Source: Pseudomonadota bacterium
Lineage (GTDB): Bacteria > Pseudomonadota > Alphaproteobacteria > Sphingomonadales > Sphingomonadaceae
Reading direction: 5' to 3'
Assembly (NCBI GenBank): GCA_023424095.1
Contig: JAFAEG010000090.1
Span: 1 to 52,951 of the forward strand
DNA: 52,951 bases
Shown here: positions 8,243 through 16,765 of the stretch, one piece after another
Layout of the letters: every line of letters begins with the position of its first letter
How positions within the stretch are numbered: position 1 is the first letter of the stretch
Made by a program: the position numbers and the translations under genes
The notes under the pieces: model-generated
Databases searched by the model: none
Told to the model about the DNA's origin: nothing
What the model saw: only the letters and a program-made list of their open reading frames with translations

Positions 8243-8908
8243 ATGCGGGTCCTGATCGTTGAGGACGAACCCAATCTCGGCCGGCAACTGCGCGCGACGC
8301 TGGAAGGCGCGGGCTATGCCGTCGATCTCGCCACCGATGGCGAGGACGGCCATTATCTCGGCAGCACCGAAGCCTATGACGCGATCATCCTCGATCTCGG
8401 CCTGCCCGAGGTCGACGGGCTGACCGTGCTCGATCGCTGGCGCAAGGAAGGGATCAAGGTTCCCGTCCTCGTGCTCACCGCCCGCGACAGCTGGTCCGAC
8501 AAGGTGGCCGGGCTCGATGCCGGCGCCGACGATTATCTCGCCAAGCCGTTCCAGACCGAGGAATTGATCGCCCGCCTGCGCGCCCTCATCCGCCGCGCCT
8601 CGGGCAATGCCAGCTCCGAACTGATCGCCGGCGATGTGCGCCTCGACACCCGCTCGGGCCGCGTCACGCTCGATGGCGAGCCGGTGAAGCTGACCGCGCA
8701 GGAGTATAAATTGCTGTCCTACCTGCTCCATCACAAGGGCAAGGTGGTCAGCCGGACCGAGCTGATCGAGCATATTTACGATCAGGATTTCGATCGCGAT
8801 TCGAACACGATCGAGGTGTTCGTCACCCGCATCCGCAAGAAATTGGGCGCCGACGTGATCACCACCATCCGCGGCCTCGGCTACAGCCTCGAGGAACCGC
8901 GCGGCTGA
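8243..8908 (+). CDS. OmpR/PhoP-family response regulator
   Basis: This 221-residue DNA-binding regulator has a receiver domain at about 1-115 with acidic residues in VEDE, the phosphoacceptor D51 in AIILDLGLP, the switch threonine in VLTAR and the lysine in AKPF. A winged-helix domain at about 125-221 includes the recognition stretch NTIEVFVTRIRKKLG. The length and the C-terminal TIRGLGYSL are standard for the family. It precedes its histidine kinase by 28 bases, so they form one unit. The target genes are unknown; the upstream PepSY-like gene is a candidate. Confidence 0.95.
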   Translation: MRVLIVEDEPNLGRQLRATLEGAGYAVDLATDGEDGHYLGSTEAYDAIILDLGLPEVDGLTVLDRWRKEGIKVPVLVLTARDSWSDKVAGLDAGADDYLAKPFQTEELIARLRALIRRASGNASSELIAGDVRLDTRSGRVTLDGEPVKLTAQEYKLLSYLLHHKGKVVSRTELIEHIYDQDFDRDSNTIEVFVTRIRKKLGADVITTIRGLGYSLEEPRG

Positions 8909-8936
8909 AGCCCCGGGCTTCAGCTTTCGGTCAGCC

Positions 8937-10379
8937 ATGACCGCCGAGACCGAGGGCATGGCCGAACCGCCGCCCGAACCCACTGCGTCGCGCACGCCCA
9001 AAGCTGCGCGTGAGCGCAAGCCGAAGCCCACCTCCACCGGGTCGCTGACCCGGCGCATGATCGTCATTTCGACGATCTGGATCTCGATCCTGCTGAGCGG
9101 CGGCGGCTTCGCGCTCGACCGAGTGCTGAACGCCGCGATCACCCGCAATTTCGACGACAGCCTCAACTATGTGCTGACCGCGCTCGTCGCGACGTCGGAG
9201 GTGGGGCCGGACGGTGAATTGCTGCTCGCCGAACTGCCCGCCGACCAGCGCTTCCTGACCCCTTATTCCGGCCTCTATTTCCAGGTCTCGGCGCAGGGCC
9301 GCGAGCCCTTCCCATCGCGTTCGCTCTGGGATCGCACGCTCGACACCAGCCGGCCGATCCCGGAAGCCGAAGTCCAATATGTGAACACCAGCGAGTTCGA
9401 AACCGAGACCCTGCGGGTCGCGGAGCGCGAGGTCAGGCTGCCGGGCTCCGATCTGCTCTGGCGCTTTCAGGTCGCGCAGGACCGGGTCGATCTCGACAAG
9501 CAGATCAACGAATTGCGCACGACGATGCTGATCTCCTTCGGCATCCTCGCGCTCGGCCTGATCGTGCTCGCCGCCTTGCAGACCATTTACGGCCTGTGGC
9601 CCTTGCGCCGGGTGCGCCGCGCCATCGTCGCGATCCGATCGGGGGAGAAGTCCCGCATCGACGAGCGCCTGCCGCGCGAAATCGCACCGCTGACCGACGA
9701 AGTGAACGAATTGCTCGCCCATAATGAGCGGCAGGCCGAGGAAGCCCGCCGCCACGCCGGCAATCTCGCCCACGCGCTGAAGACCCCGCTCACCGTCATC
9801 ACCAATGCGTCGGCCGCCAAGAGCCCCGATCTGCCCGCGACGGTGATGCAGGAAGCGCGCACCATGCGCCGCCAGGTCGATCATCACCTCGCCCGCGCCC
9901 GCGCCGTCGGCCGCCGCTCGTCCGCCCAGGCCCGCACCGAGGTCTGGCCGGCGCTGAAGGCGGTCGAGCGCGCGGTGAGCGTGCTCTACGAAAATGTCAC
10001 CATCGACCTCGCCGGCGACAAGAAGGCGATGGCCCGGGTCGAGCGGCAGGATCTGGACGAACTGCTCGGCAATTTGATCGAGAATGCCGCGAAATATGGC
10101 GGCGGGCGCGTGTTCGTCACGGTCAGCGCCACGCAGGATTGCGTCGAGGTCGAGGTCGAGGATGACGGCACCGGCATCCCCGAAAGCCAGCGCATCGCCA
10201 TCTTCGATCGCGGCGCCCGGCTCGACACCGGCAAGCCCGGCACCGGCCTTGGCCTCGCCATCGTCCGCGACGTCGCGGAAATTTACGGCGGCTCGGTGAC
10301 GCTGGAGGAAAGCGAGGATCTGGGCGGCCTGCTCGCGCGGCTCCGGCTGCCGATTGCCGAACCTCCCAAACGGGCCTAA
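8937..10379 (+). CDS. Membrane sensor histidine kinase (EnvZ/PhoQ type)
   Basis: This 480-residue kinase has a Pro/Lys-rich N-terminal tail, a first membrane helix near residues 42-60, a periplasmic sensor region of about 125 residues, a second helix near 190-212, a HAMP-like segment and a DHp domain with H279 in NLAHALKTPL. The ATPase domain has NLIENAAKYGG, DDGTGIP and GTGLGLAIV boxes. It should phosphorylate the regulator encoded 28 bases upstream. PhoQ-type sensors respond to divalent cations or membrane stress; nothing in the sensor region identifies the signal here. Confidence 0.94.
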   Translation: MTAETEGMAEPPPEPTASRTPKAARERKPKPTSTGSLTRRMIVISTIWISILLSGGGFALDRVLNAAITRNFDDSLNYVLTALVATSEVGPDGELLLAELPADQRFLTPYSGLYFQVSAQGREPFPSRSLWDRTLDTSRPIPEAEVQYVNTSEFETETLRVAEREVRLPGSDLLWRFQVAQDRVDLDKQINELRTTMLISFGILALGLIVLAALQTIYGLWPLRRVRRAIVAIRSGEKSRIDERLPREIAPLTDEVNELLAHNERQAEEARRHAGNLAHALKTPLTVITNASAAKSPDLPATVMQEARTMRRQVDHHLARARAVGRRSSAQARTEVWPALKAVERAVSVLYENVTIDLAGDKKAMARVERQDLDELLGNLIENAAKYGGGRVFVTVSATQDCVEVEVEDDGTGIPESQRIAIFDRGARLDTGKPGTGLGLAIVRDVAEIYGGSVTLEESEDLGGLLARLRLPIAEPPKRA

Positions 10380-10388
10380 GCGGCCCGC

Positions 10389-11402
10389 GTGACTGCCACC
10401 ATCCATCCGCTTGGGGCCCGCAACGCGCCTTCGCTCGACCCGATGCTGGCGCTGGTCGCGGCCGATCTCAACAGCGTCAACGCCGTCATCCTCGACCGGA
10501 TGCAGAGCGAAGTGACGCTGATTCCGGAGCTTGCCGGCCATCTGATCGCCGGCGGCGGCAAGCGGATGCGGCCGATGCTGACGCTCGCGAGTGCGCGGCT
10601 GCTCGATTATCAGGGCAACCGCCACCACAAGCTCGCCGCCGCGGTCGAATTCATCCACACCGCCACCCTGCTCCACGATGACGTGGTCGATGGCTCAGGG
10701 CTCCGCCGCGGCCGCCGCACCGCCAACATCATCTGGGGCAATCCGGCGAGCGTGCTGGTCGGCGACTTCCTGTTCAGCCGCAGCTTCGAACTGATGGTCG
10801 AGGATGGCAGTCTGAAGGTGCTCAGCATCCTCTCGCGCGCCTCGAACGTGATCGCGGAAGGCGAGGTCAACCAGCTCTCCGCCCAGCGCCAGGTCGAGAT
10901 TGGCGAGGACCGCTATCTCGACATCATCGCGGCGAAGACCGCCGCTCTGTTCGCCGCCGCCTGCCGAATCGCCGCGGTGGTCGCCGAGCGCGACGAGGCG
11001 ACCGAAATGGCGCTCGACGCTTACGGCCGCAATCTCGGCATCGCCTTCCAGCTCGTCGATGACGCGATCGATTATGCCGAGGATGCGGCGACCATGGGCA
11101 AGGACCAGGGCGACGACTTCCGCGACGGCAAGGTGACCCTGCCGGTGATTCTCGCCTTCGCCCGCGGCAATGCCGAGGAGCGTGCCTTCTGGCGCGCGGC
11201 GATGAGCGGCGAGCGCATCTCCGACGACGACCTGGCGCACGCCCGACGCCTGCTGGCGCACACGGCGGCGCTCGCCGACACGCACGAGCGCGCCCGCCTC
11301 TATGCGCGCCGCGCGATCGACGCCCTTGGCCCCTTCCCCGCCAGCCGCGCCAAGTCGGCGATGATCGAAGCGGCCGAATTCGCGGTGGCGCGGGCTTACT
11401 GA
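10389..11402 (+). CDS. ispB: All-trans-polyprenyl diphosphate synthase (ubiquinone side chain)
   Basis: This 337-residue enzyme adds isopentenyl units to an allylic diphosphate to build the quinone side chain. GGGKRMRP is at 55-62; the first aspartate-rich motif (D97, D98, D101) is within LLHDDVVDG and the second is D224, D225, D228. The small residues ahead of the first motif fit a long-chain product. Sphingomonads use ubiquinone-10, so the product is probably decaprenyl diphosphate, though chain length cannot be read from the sequence. Translation starts at a GTG 9 bases after the kinase stop, which places it at the end of the two-component transcript. Confidence 0.9.
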   Translation: MTATIHPLGARNAPSLDPMLALVAADLNSVNAVILDRMQSEVTLIPELAGHLIAGGGKRMRPMLTLASARLLDYQGNRHHKLAAAVEFIHTATLLHDDVVDGSGLRRGRRTANIIWGNPASVLVGDFLFSRSFELMVEDGSLKVLSILSRASNVIAEGEVNQLSAQRQVEIGEDRYLDIIAAKTAALFAAACRIAAVVAERDEATEMALDAYGRNLGIAFQLVDDAIDYAEDAATMGKDQGDDFRDGKVTLPVILAFARGNAEERAFWRAAMSGERISDDDLAHARRLLAHTAALADTHERARLYARRAIDALGPFPASRAKSAMIEAAEFAVARAY

Positions 11403-11458
11403 GCCCCGACTCGGCTTGACTTTCGCCGGGCTGCAACGCATGTGGCCCGCCGACGTGT

Positions 11459-11485
11459 GAGCGGCCGCAAGCGCCGCTCCTTTCG
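11459..11485 (+). terminator. Hairpin with T-rich tail upstream of rpmG
   Basis: GAGCGGC (11459-11465) and GCCGCTC (11473-11479) form a 7-bp stem with a 7-base loop, followed by CTTTCGTTT. It could terminate the polyprenyl synthase transcript or act as a leader structure for rpmG. A weak TTGACT (11416-11421) upstream may belong to an rpmG promoter. Confidence 0.35.
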
Positions 11486-11508
11486 TTTCAAGACATCAGG
11501 AATTTGAG

Positions 11509-11676
11509 ATGGCCAAGCCGACCACCGTCAAGATCAAGCTCGTCAGCACGGCCGACACCGGCTTTTTCTACGTGACGAAGAAGAATCCGCGCAACATCAC
11601 CGAGAAGATGACCTTCCGGAAGTATGACCCGGTCGCGCGCAAGCACGTCGAGTTCAAGGAAGCCAAGATCAAGTGA
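11509..11676 (+). CDS. rpmG: 50S ribosomal protein L33
   Basis: This 55-residue basic protein begins MAKPTTVKIKLVSTADTG and contains FYVTKKNPRN and the MTFRKYDPVARKHVEFKE pattern of proteobacterial L33. It is a component of the large ribosomal subunit. The cysteine pairs of zinc-binding L33 are absent, so this is the zinc-free form. It is preceded by a hairpin leader and followed at once by a strong hairpin, so it is probably a separate transcript. Confidence 0.97.
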   Translation: MAKPTTVKIKLVSTADTGFFYVTKKNPRNITEKMTFRKYDPVARKHVEFKEAKIK

Positions 11677-11681
11677 CGCGC

Positions 11682-11699
11682 CGGCGGCTTTAGCCGCCG
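11682..11699 (+). terminator. Hairpin downstream of rpmG
   Basis: CGGCGGCT (11682-11689) pairs perfectly with AGCCGCCG (11692-11699), six bases after the rpmG stop. The T-tract behind it is poor (CTTGTC), so termination may be partly Rho-assisted. Confidence 0.5.
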
Positions 11700-11702
11700 C
11701 TT

Positions 11703-11804
11703 GTCACCCCGGACTTGATCCGGGGTCCACTCCGGCGAAGCGCACCGCGCTCGCGACTATCCGCTCCCCCCGAGACATGGATCCTGAACCAGGTTCAGGA
11801 TGAC
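11703..11804. repeat. Intergenic repeat element reaching into divK
   Basis: The left part (11703-11730) contains CCCCGGA/TCCGGGG and the right part (11778-11804) contains TCCTGAACC/GGTTCAGGA, bounded by GTCA and TGAC. This is a typical dispersed sphingomonad intergenic element. Its right end covers the last codons and stop of divK. Confidence 0.65.
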
Positions 11805-12217
11805 GGCGGGAGTGTGTCCAGAGCAGCGGGCTCTGCCACCGCCACCTCCTGCGCCGCCAGCAGGCCGCGCACCGCCTCCACGAATTTCGCCACCGAAATC
11901 GGCTTCGAGACATAGCCCTGCGCGCCCGCGTCGCGAATGCGCTCCTCGTCGCCCTTGGCCGCATAAGCGGTCACCGCCAGCACCGGCGCGGCCGACAGGC
12001 CCTCCTCCGCCTTCAATTGCTCGATCAACTCCAGCCCGCTGACATGCGGCATCTGGATATCCATGACGATCAGGTCCGGCGCGAAGTCGCGCGCCTTCGC
12101 CACCGCCTCGCGCCCGTCGCGCACCGGCTCGACCGCATAGCCGTGCGCGCGCAACAGGTCGCAGAAGAGCCGAAGATTGAGCTCGTTGTCCTCGACAATC
12201 AGGATTTTCTGAACCAC
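11795..12217 (-). CDS. divK: Single-domain response regulator DivK
   Basis: This 140-residue stand-alone receiver closely resembles Caulobacter DivK: KILIVEDNELN at the N terminus, phosphoacceptor D53 in LIVMDIQMP, then VTAYAAKGDEERIRDAG and YVSKPISV. DivK relays phosphate signals between the DivJ/PleC-type kinases and controls CtrA and the asymmetric cell cycle. The start is a GTG at 12217. The last residues (AEPAALDTLPPSS) extend beyond the receiver, and the final codons and stop lie inside an intergenic repeat. It is divergent from a DUF3572 gene. Confidence 0.92.
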   Translation of the reverse strand: MVQKILIVEDNELNLRLFCDLLRAHGYAVEPVRDGREAVAKARDFAPDLIVMDIQMPHVSGLELIEQLKAEEGLSAAPVLAVTAYAAKGDEERIRDAGAQGYVSKPISVAKFVEAVRGLLAAQEVAVAEPAALDTLPPSS

Positions 12218-12234
12218 GGGCTCTTTCCTAAGCC

Positions 12235-12507
12235 ATGATCAGAGAAAACGTAAATCGCACCGCCCCGGAGCCCCTGGCGCTCGCCGCTTTGGCCTGGACC
12301 CTGCGTGACGAGGCCCGCGCCCAGCGCCTGCTCGACACGACCGGCCTGACGCCGGAATTCCTGCGCGACGCGCTCGAGGAGCCGGGGACGCTCTCCGCCA
12401 TCCTGCGCTTCCTGGAGGCGTATGAGCCCGATCTGGTCGCGGCTGCGGACGATCTGGGCGTCACCCCCGCCGCTCTGGTCGCGGCCCGGCAGGAGTTGGA
12501 GGCATGA
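12235..12507 (+). CDS. DUF3572 family protein
   Basis: This 90-residue helical protein has the pattern of DUF3572: LALAALAWTLRDEARAQRLL, GLTPEFLRD and FLRFLEAYEPDLVAAAD-like segments (here ILRFLEAYEPD). Its function is not established. It lies head-to-head with divK with 17 bases between start codons, so the two share a control region. It overlaps the HAD gene by ATGA, which makes it the first gene of a three-gene coupled unit. Confidence 0.85.
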   Translation: MIRENVNRTAPEPLALAALAWTLRDEARAQRLLDTTGLTPEFLRDALEEPGTLSAILRFLEAYEPDLVAAADDLGVTPAALVAARQELEA

Positions 12508-13139
12508 GCCGGCCCTTGCTCATCACCGACTGCGACGAAGTGCTGCTGCACATGGTCAGCCATTTCGCCGACTGGGTGGCCGAATCGCGCGGCTACAGCT
12601 TCAACCTGTCCGCCGGCGCCTTCCGCGATGCGCTTCGCGATGCCGGCGGCCAGCCGGTCGCCGAAGAAGAGGTCTGGCCGTTGCTCGACAGCTTCTTCGA
12701 TACCGAGATGCACCGCCAGAACATCGTGCCCGGCGCGGCCGAGGCATTGCGCGCGATCGGCGAGCATGCCGACATCGTCGTGCTGACCAATATCGGCGAC
12801 CGCTACGAGGCCGGCCGGGTCGAGCAATTGGAGCGCTTCGAGATCCGCCACCGCGTACTCACCAATCGCGGCGGCAAGGGCCGCCCGGTCGAGGAATTGC
12901 TCGCCCAGATGCAGCCGAGCGTCGCCTTGTTCGTCGACGATCTGGCCGTCCACCATCACAGCGTCACCAATCATGCGCCCCAGGTCTGGCGGCTGCACAT
13001 GATCGCCGAGCCGCGCCTCGCGACCGGCACCCCACCTGCACCGCACGCCCATGCCCGGATCGACGATTGGGCGGACGCCGTGCCGTGGATCCTGGAACGA
13101 TTTGCCGAGGGCCCCGCCCCGCTGGAGAAAGCCGCATGA
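12504..13139 (+). CDS. HAD-family hydrolase
   Basis: This 211-residue cytoplasmic protein has the HAD motif DCDEVLL at its N terminus (nucleophile D9, general acid D11), VVLTNIGD as the second motif, a lysine-containing stretch NRGGKGRPV and the acidic ALFVDDLAVHH as the last motif. HAD enzymes are mainly phosphatases; the substrate is unknown. A helical cap of about 70 residues sits between the first two motifs. The start overlaps the DUF3572 stop and the stop overlaps the SDR start, which indicates translational coupling. Confidence 0.85.
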   Translation: MSRPLLITDCDEVLLHMVSHFADWVAESRGYSFNLSAGAFRDALRDAGGQPVAEEEVWPLLDSFFDTEMHRQNIVPGAAEALRAIGEHADIVVLTNIGDRYEAGRVEQLERFEIRHRVLTNRGGKGRPVEELLAQMQPSVALFVDDLAVHHHSVTNHAPQVWRLHMIAEPRLATGTPPAPHAHARIDDWADAVPWILERFAEGPAPLEKAA

Positions 13140-13879
13140 CCAAGACTGTTCTCATCACCGGCGCGACCGCCGGCATCGGCGCCGCCGCCGCGCGCGCCTT
13201 CGTGGCCGCAGGCTGGCAGGTGATCGGCACCGGCCGCCGCCGCGAACGGCTGGACGAACTGGCGGCAGAGCTGGGCAGCGCCTTCCGCCCGCTCGTGCTC
13301 GACATGCGCGCCATCGACAGCTTCGCCACCGCGCTGGAGGGGGTCGAAGTCGACGCCCTGATCAACAATGCCGGCCTCGCCCCGCCGATGACCGGCTTTC
13401 AGGATTCGACGCTGGATGACGGCCTGAACGTCATCCAGACCAACATCACCGGCCTGATCGCGCTGACCCGTCAGCTCCTGCCCGGGCTGATCGCGCGCAA
13501 GGGCGTGATCGTGAACCTGAGCTCGGTCGCCGCCACTTATCCCTATCGCGGCGGCGCGGTTTACGCCGCGACCAAGGCCTTCGTCCGGCAATTCTCATTG
13601 GACCTGCGCTGCGACCTCCACGGCACCGGCGTGCGCGTCACCTCGATCGAGCCGGGCATGGTCGAAACCGAATTCACCCTGGTGCGCACCGGCGGCGATC
13701 AGGCCATGTCGGACACGCTCTATGGCAACATGCAGCCTCTGACCGGCGACGATATCGCCCAGACCATCCTGTGGTCCGCGACCCTGCCGCCGCACGTCAA
13801 CATCAACACGCTGGAAGTCATGCCCGTCGCCCAGAGCTTCGCCGGCTTCGCGGTTGCGCGCGAAGATGCAAGCGCCTAG
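13136..13879 (+). CDS. Short-chain dehydrogenase/reductase, YdfG-like
   Basis: This 247-residue NAD(P)-binding oxidoreductase has the glycine motif TGATAGIG at 8-15, the NNAG motif, a serine in VNLSSVAA and the catalytic YxxxK (Y143, K147) in VYAATK. GTGRRRERL after the second strand favours NADP(H). The overall pattern, including ITGLIALTR and PGMVETEF, resembles YdfG, which reduces 3-hydroxy acids and malonic semialdehyde. It is the last of the coupled DUF3572-HAD-SDR genes. Confidence 0.9.
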   Translation: MTKTVLITGATAGIGAAAARAFVAAGWQVIGTGRRRERLDELAAELGSAFRPLVLDMRAIDSFATALEGVEVDALINNAGLAPPMTGFQDSTLDDGLNVIQTNITGLIALTRQLLPGLIARKGVIVNLSSVAATYPYRGGAVYAATKAFVRQFSLDLRCDLHGTGVRVTSIEPGMVETEFTLVRTGGDQAMSDTLYGNMQPLTGDDIAQTILWSATLPPHVNINTLEVMPVAQSFAGFAVAREDASA

Positions 13880-13921
13880 CCGCGCTTCGTTTGACGCCGC
13901 ATCGGAATCGATAGGAACACC

Positions 13922-14383
13922 ATGAGCAAGATCCACGACCGCCTGGCCGAACTGGGCATCACCCTTCCCGCAGCCGCCGCGCCGGTCGCCTCCTACGTGC
14001 CCGCCGTCGAAGCCGGCGGCCTGCTCCACATTTCCGGGCAGATCAGCCAGCAGGACGGCCAGCTGATCACCGGCCGCCTCGGCGAAAATGTGAGCCTGGA
14101 AGAAGGCATCGCCGCCGCGCGCGCCAGCGGCATCATGCTGCTCGCGCAGATCGACAAGGCGATCGGCCTCGACCGGGTCGAGCGGATCGTGAAATTGGGC
14201 GTGTTCGTGAACTCGGCCGGCGATTTCATCGATCAGCCCAAGGTCGCCAACGGCGCGTCCGAGCTGATGCAGGACGTGTTCGGCGAAATCGGGCGCCACG
14301 CCCGCAGCGCGGTCGGCGTGCCCACCTTGCCGCTCGGCGTCGCGGTCGAAATCGACGCGATCGTCGCGGTGAAGGCCGGCTGA
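13922..14383 (+). CDS. RidA/YjgF family protein
   Basis: This 153-residue protein belongs to the longer YjgF branch, with an N-terminal MSKIHDRLAELGI extension, the core LHISGQISQQDG and a C-terminal VEIDAIVAV strand. Classical RidA deaminates reactive enamine/imine intermediates. The conserved arginine of deaminase-active RidA (usually in an R-x-C-V-like context) is not evident here, so activity may differ. It starts 43 bases after the SDR gene and may share its transcript. Confidence 0.85.
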   Translation: MSKIHDRLAELGITLPAAAAPVASYVPAVEAGGLLHISGQISQQDGQLITGRLGENVSLEEGIAAARASGIMLLAQIDKAIGLDRVERIVKLGVFVNSAGDFIDQPKVANGASELMQDVFGEIGRHARSAVGVPTLPLGVAVEIDAIVAVKAG

Positions 14384-14404
14384 TCCTTCCTCCCACCCGT
14401 CTTG

Positions 14405-14474
14405 CCTGAGCTTGTCGAAGGCCTGTCCTTTCTTACCTTCGAAGGAAGAAGGACAGTGCTTCGACGAGCTCAGC
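14405..14474. repeat. Intergenic inverted repeat of the CTTGTCGAAG type
   Basis: Arms at 14405-14430 and 14449-14474 are inverted copies with about three differences; the centre contains CCTTCGAAGG. Elements with GAGCTTGTCGAAG ends are common between sphingomonad genes. This one separates ridA from the GNAT-like gene. Confidence 0.7.
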
Positions 14475-14529
14475 AAAGGCGGATTGTGGGAACATCGAAG
14501 CGACTTGATCCTGATTTGAGGTTCCGCGC

Positions 14530-15684
14530 GTGAGCAACGAACCGATCGTCGCGCGCATCGCCAACGGCATTGCCGAATTCGACGCAGGCGATTGGGACCG
14601 CTGCGCCGGATCGGACAATCCCTTCCTGAGCCACGCTTTCCTCTCGGCTCTCGAACATTCGGGTAGCGTCGGCCCGCGCACCGGCTGGCAACCGGTGCCG
14701 ATCGCGATCGACGGCGTGGACGGTCGCCCCGACGCGGTCCTGCCGGCTTATGCCAAGAGCCACAGCCAGGGCGAATATGTCTTCGATCATGGCTGGGCCG
14801 ACGCCTTCGCCCGCGCCGGCGGCGATTATTATCCCAAGCTGCAGATCGCGGTGCCCTTCACGCCGGTGCCGGGAAGGCGCCTGCTGACCACCACCCCCGC
14901 CATCGCCCCGGCCCTGATCGCCGCCGCCGAGCGGGTGGTGGCGCAGAACGGCCTGTCCTCCGCCCACGCCACTTTCATCGACTCGGCCGAAGTCCCGATC
15001 TTCGAAAGCGCCGGCTGGCTGATCCGCGTCGACAGCCAGTTCCACTGGCACAATGACGGCTATGCCAGTTTCGACGATTTCCTCGGCCAGTTGTCCTCTG
15101 CCAAGCGCAAGGCGATCCGCAAGGAACGCGCCCGCGCGGTCGAAGGGCTGGAGATCGTCCACCTCACCGGCGAGGCGATCACCGAGGCGCATTGGGACGC
15201 CTTCTGGGCCTTCTATCAGGACACCGGCGCGCGGAAGTGGGGTCGCCCTTATCTGACCCGCGCCTTCTTCACCGAAGTCGGCGCGACCATGGCCGACAGC
15301 ATCCTGCTGATCCTCGCTTTGCGCGACGGCCAGCCGATCGCCGGCGCGCTCAACTTCGTCGGTACGCAGGCGCTCTACGGCCGCTATTGGGGCTGCACCG
15401 AGGAGGTCCCCCACCTCCATTTCGAACTGTGCTATTATCGGGCGATCGACGCCGCCATCGCGCGCGGACTCGCCACCGTGGAGGCGGGCGCCCAAGGCTC
15501 CCACAAGCTCGCCCGCGGCTACCGCCCGGTGCCTACTTACTCCGCCCACCATTTCGCCGACCCGCGCCTGCGCGACGCGGTGGCCCACTATCTCGCCGCC
15601 GAGCGCCCGGCGGTGCTCGGCGAGATCGAGGAACTCGACGCGATGGGGCCGTTCAGGAAATCCGGTCCGCCCTTAGGCGACTGA
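14530..15684 (+). CDS. GNAT/FemAB-like protein (DUF482, COG3146 type)
   Basis: This 384-residue cytoplasmic protein shows the DUF482 pattern: FLSHAFLSALEHSGSVGPRTGW near the N terminus, LPAYAKSHSQGEYVFDHGW, the KRKAIRKERA helix and GRYWGC and EAGAQGSHKLARGY in the second half. The fold is two GNAT domains related to FemAB peptidyltransferases. The acceptor substrate is not known. Translation starts at a GTG with GAGG nearby. It follows an inverted-repeat element after ridA. Confidence 0.85.
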   Translation: MSNEPIVARIANGIAEFDAGDWDRCAGSDNPFLSHAFLSALEHSGSVGPRTGWQPVPIAIDGVDGRPDAVLPAYAKSHSQGEYVFDHGWADAFARAGGDYYPKLQIAVPFTPVPGRRLLTTTPAIAPALIAAAERVVAQNGLSSAHATFIDSAEVPIFESAGWLIRVDSQFHWHNDGYASFDDFLGQLSSAKRKAIRKERARAVEGLEIVHLTGEAITEAHWDAFWAFYQDTGARKWGRPYLTRAFFTEVGATMADSILLILALRDGQPIAGALNFVGTQALYGRYWGCTEEVPHLHFELCYYRAIDAAIARGLATVEAGAQGSHKLARGYRPVPTYSAHHFADPRLRDAVAHYLAAERPAVLGEIEELDAMGPFRKSGPPLGD

Positions 15685-15798
15685 CGTCCGCGCGCCCAAT
15701 CGCGGGGACGCATAGCCCCATAGGTCGTTTCGGTTCCGTTCATCGCACGCACGCCAGTTTGAAGGGATCGCATGGTGCCGATTGCAGGGAGAGGCGAA

Positions 15799-16629
15799 AT
15801 GATCCGGTGGCTTGTTGCTGCTGCCGTTCCGGTTGTGGCGCTGTGGACCCCCGCTTCGGCTCAAACGCTGGAGCCGGCGAGGCTGCCCGGAATGTGTGTG
15901 ACGATCGACCCGCGCGAAGGATCGGTCAGCCGCGCTTGCGACGACTCGCCCACGCAGCGTCTAGTCCTGCCGGTGGCGACGCCCGGACCGATCCGCCTAG
16001 GCGACTTCTGCCTGGCGCCGCGTGGCGGCGGCCTCTACCCGCCATTGGCGCCGATGCCCTGCGACGGCTCTCCCGCGCAAAGCTGGACGATCTCCGCCGA
16101 ACAGGGCGTCCGAAACGGCGAAGGACGATGCCTTGCCCTGCTCGGTCTCTCGGGGCGCGACGGCGAGCGCGTCTATGGCGAGCCATGCCCGACCCGATAC
16201 CCGCCGCAGGCCTGGCTGGTCCGCCCTTTCGACCCGCTTGCCCATGCGCCCGCGCGCGGCCGGCTGCGCTGGGCGGCGCAACCCGATCTCTGTCTCGGCC
16301 ACGTGCGTCCGGGCTCCTTTGTCGGCCTGGAACCATGCGCCGAAGTGCAACGCTGGGAGCAGATTTTCTCCTTCGATCGCCGTCGTCCTGGGCAGTTCCG
16401 GGTTTCCGGCACCTGTCTCAGCGGCAATGCCGGTACCGGTGGGCTGTCGCTTAGCCGGTGCCGGGTGGAACCGGCGATGCAATGGAGGCTGGAGGAAAGC
16501 GGCGCCCTTTCGAGCGGTTCCCGTTGCGTCCAGCCGCGCCGCGCGAATAGACGCTGGGTCGCCGTGCTGACCTCCTGCGCCGCGACCCCGGAGCAGCGCT
16601 GGACTTTCGAGGCTGCAGCGCGACCGTGA
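15799..16629 (+). CDS. Secreted ricin-B/beta-trefoil-like protein
   Basis: This 276-residue protein has a signal peptide (about 1-22, ASAQ). The mature part repeats a unit in which a cysteine-containing strand is followed by an AQSWTI, QAWLV, WEQIF, MQWRL or QRWTF motif, like the QxW repeats of ricin-type beta-trefoil lectins. Several Cys are spaced as if paired (CVTID...ACDDS, CLAL...EPC, CLSG...SRC, CVQP...SC). Carbohydrate binding at the surface or in the periplasm is the likely role; no catalytic domain is attached. The ATG at 15799 follows AGGGAGAGG. Confidence 0.65.
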   Translation: MIRWLVAAAVPVVALWTPASAQTLEPARLPGMCVTIDPREGSVSRACDDSPTQRLVLPVATPGPIRLGDFCLAPRGGGLYPPLAPMPCDGSPAQSWTISAEQGVRNGEGRCLALLGLSGRDGERVYGEPCPTRYPPQAWLVRPFDPLAHAPARGRLRWAAQPDLCLGHVRPGSFVGLEPCAEVQRWEQIFSFDRRRPGQFRVSGTCLSGNAGTGGLSLSRCRVEPAMQWRLEESGALSSGSRCVQPRRANRRWVAVLTSCAATPEQRWTFEAAARP

Positions 16630-16765
16630 TCCATGTTCCGGGCGCCGGGTGCAGACGGCCGTCAGCTGCGGCGGTGCCGTTCAAGCGCCGCTGACCTGAC
16701 CCCCTCCACGATTCCGTGGCGGAACAAGCGCGCCTTTTGACCTATCCGACGGACAGGTGTCGCGC

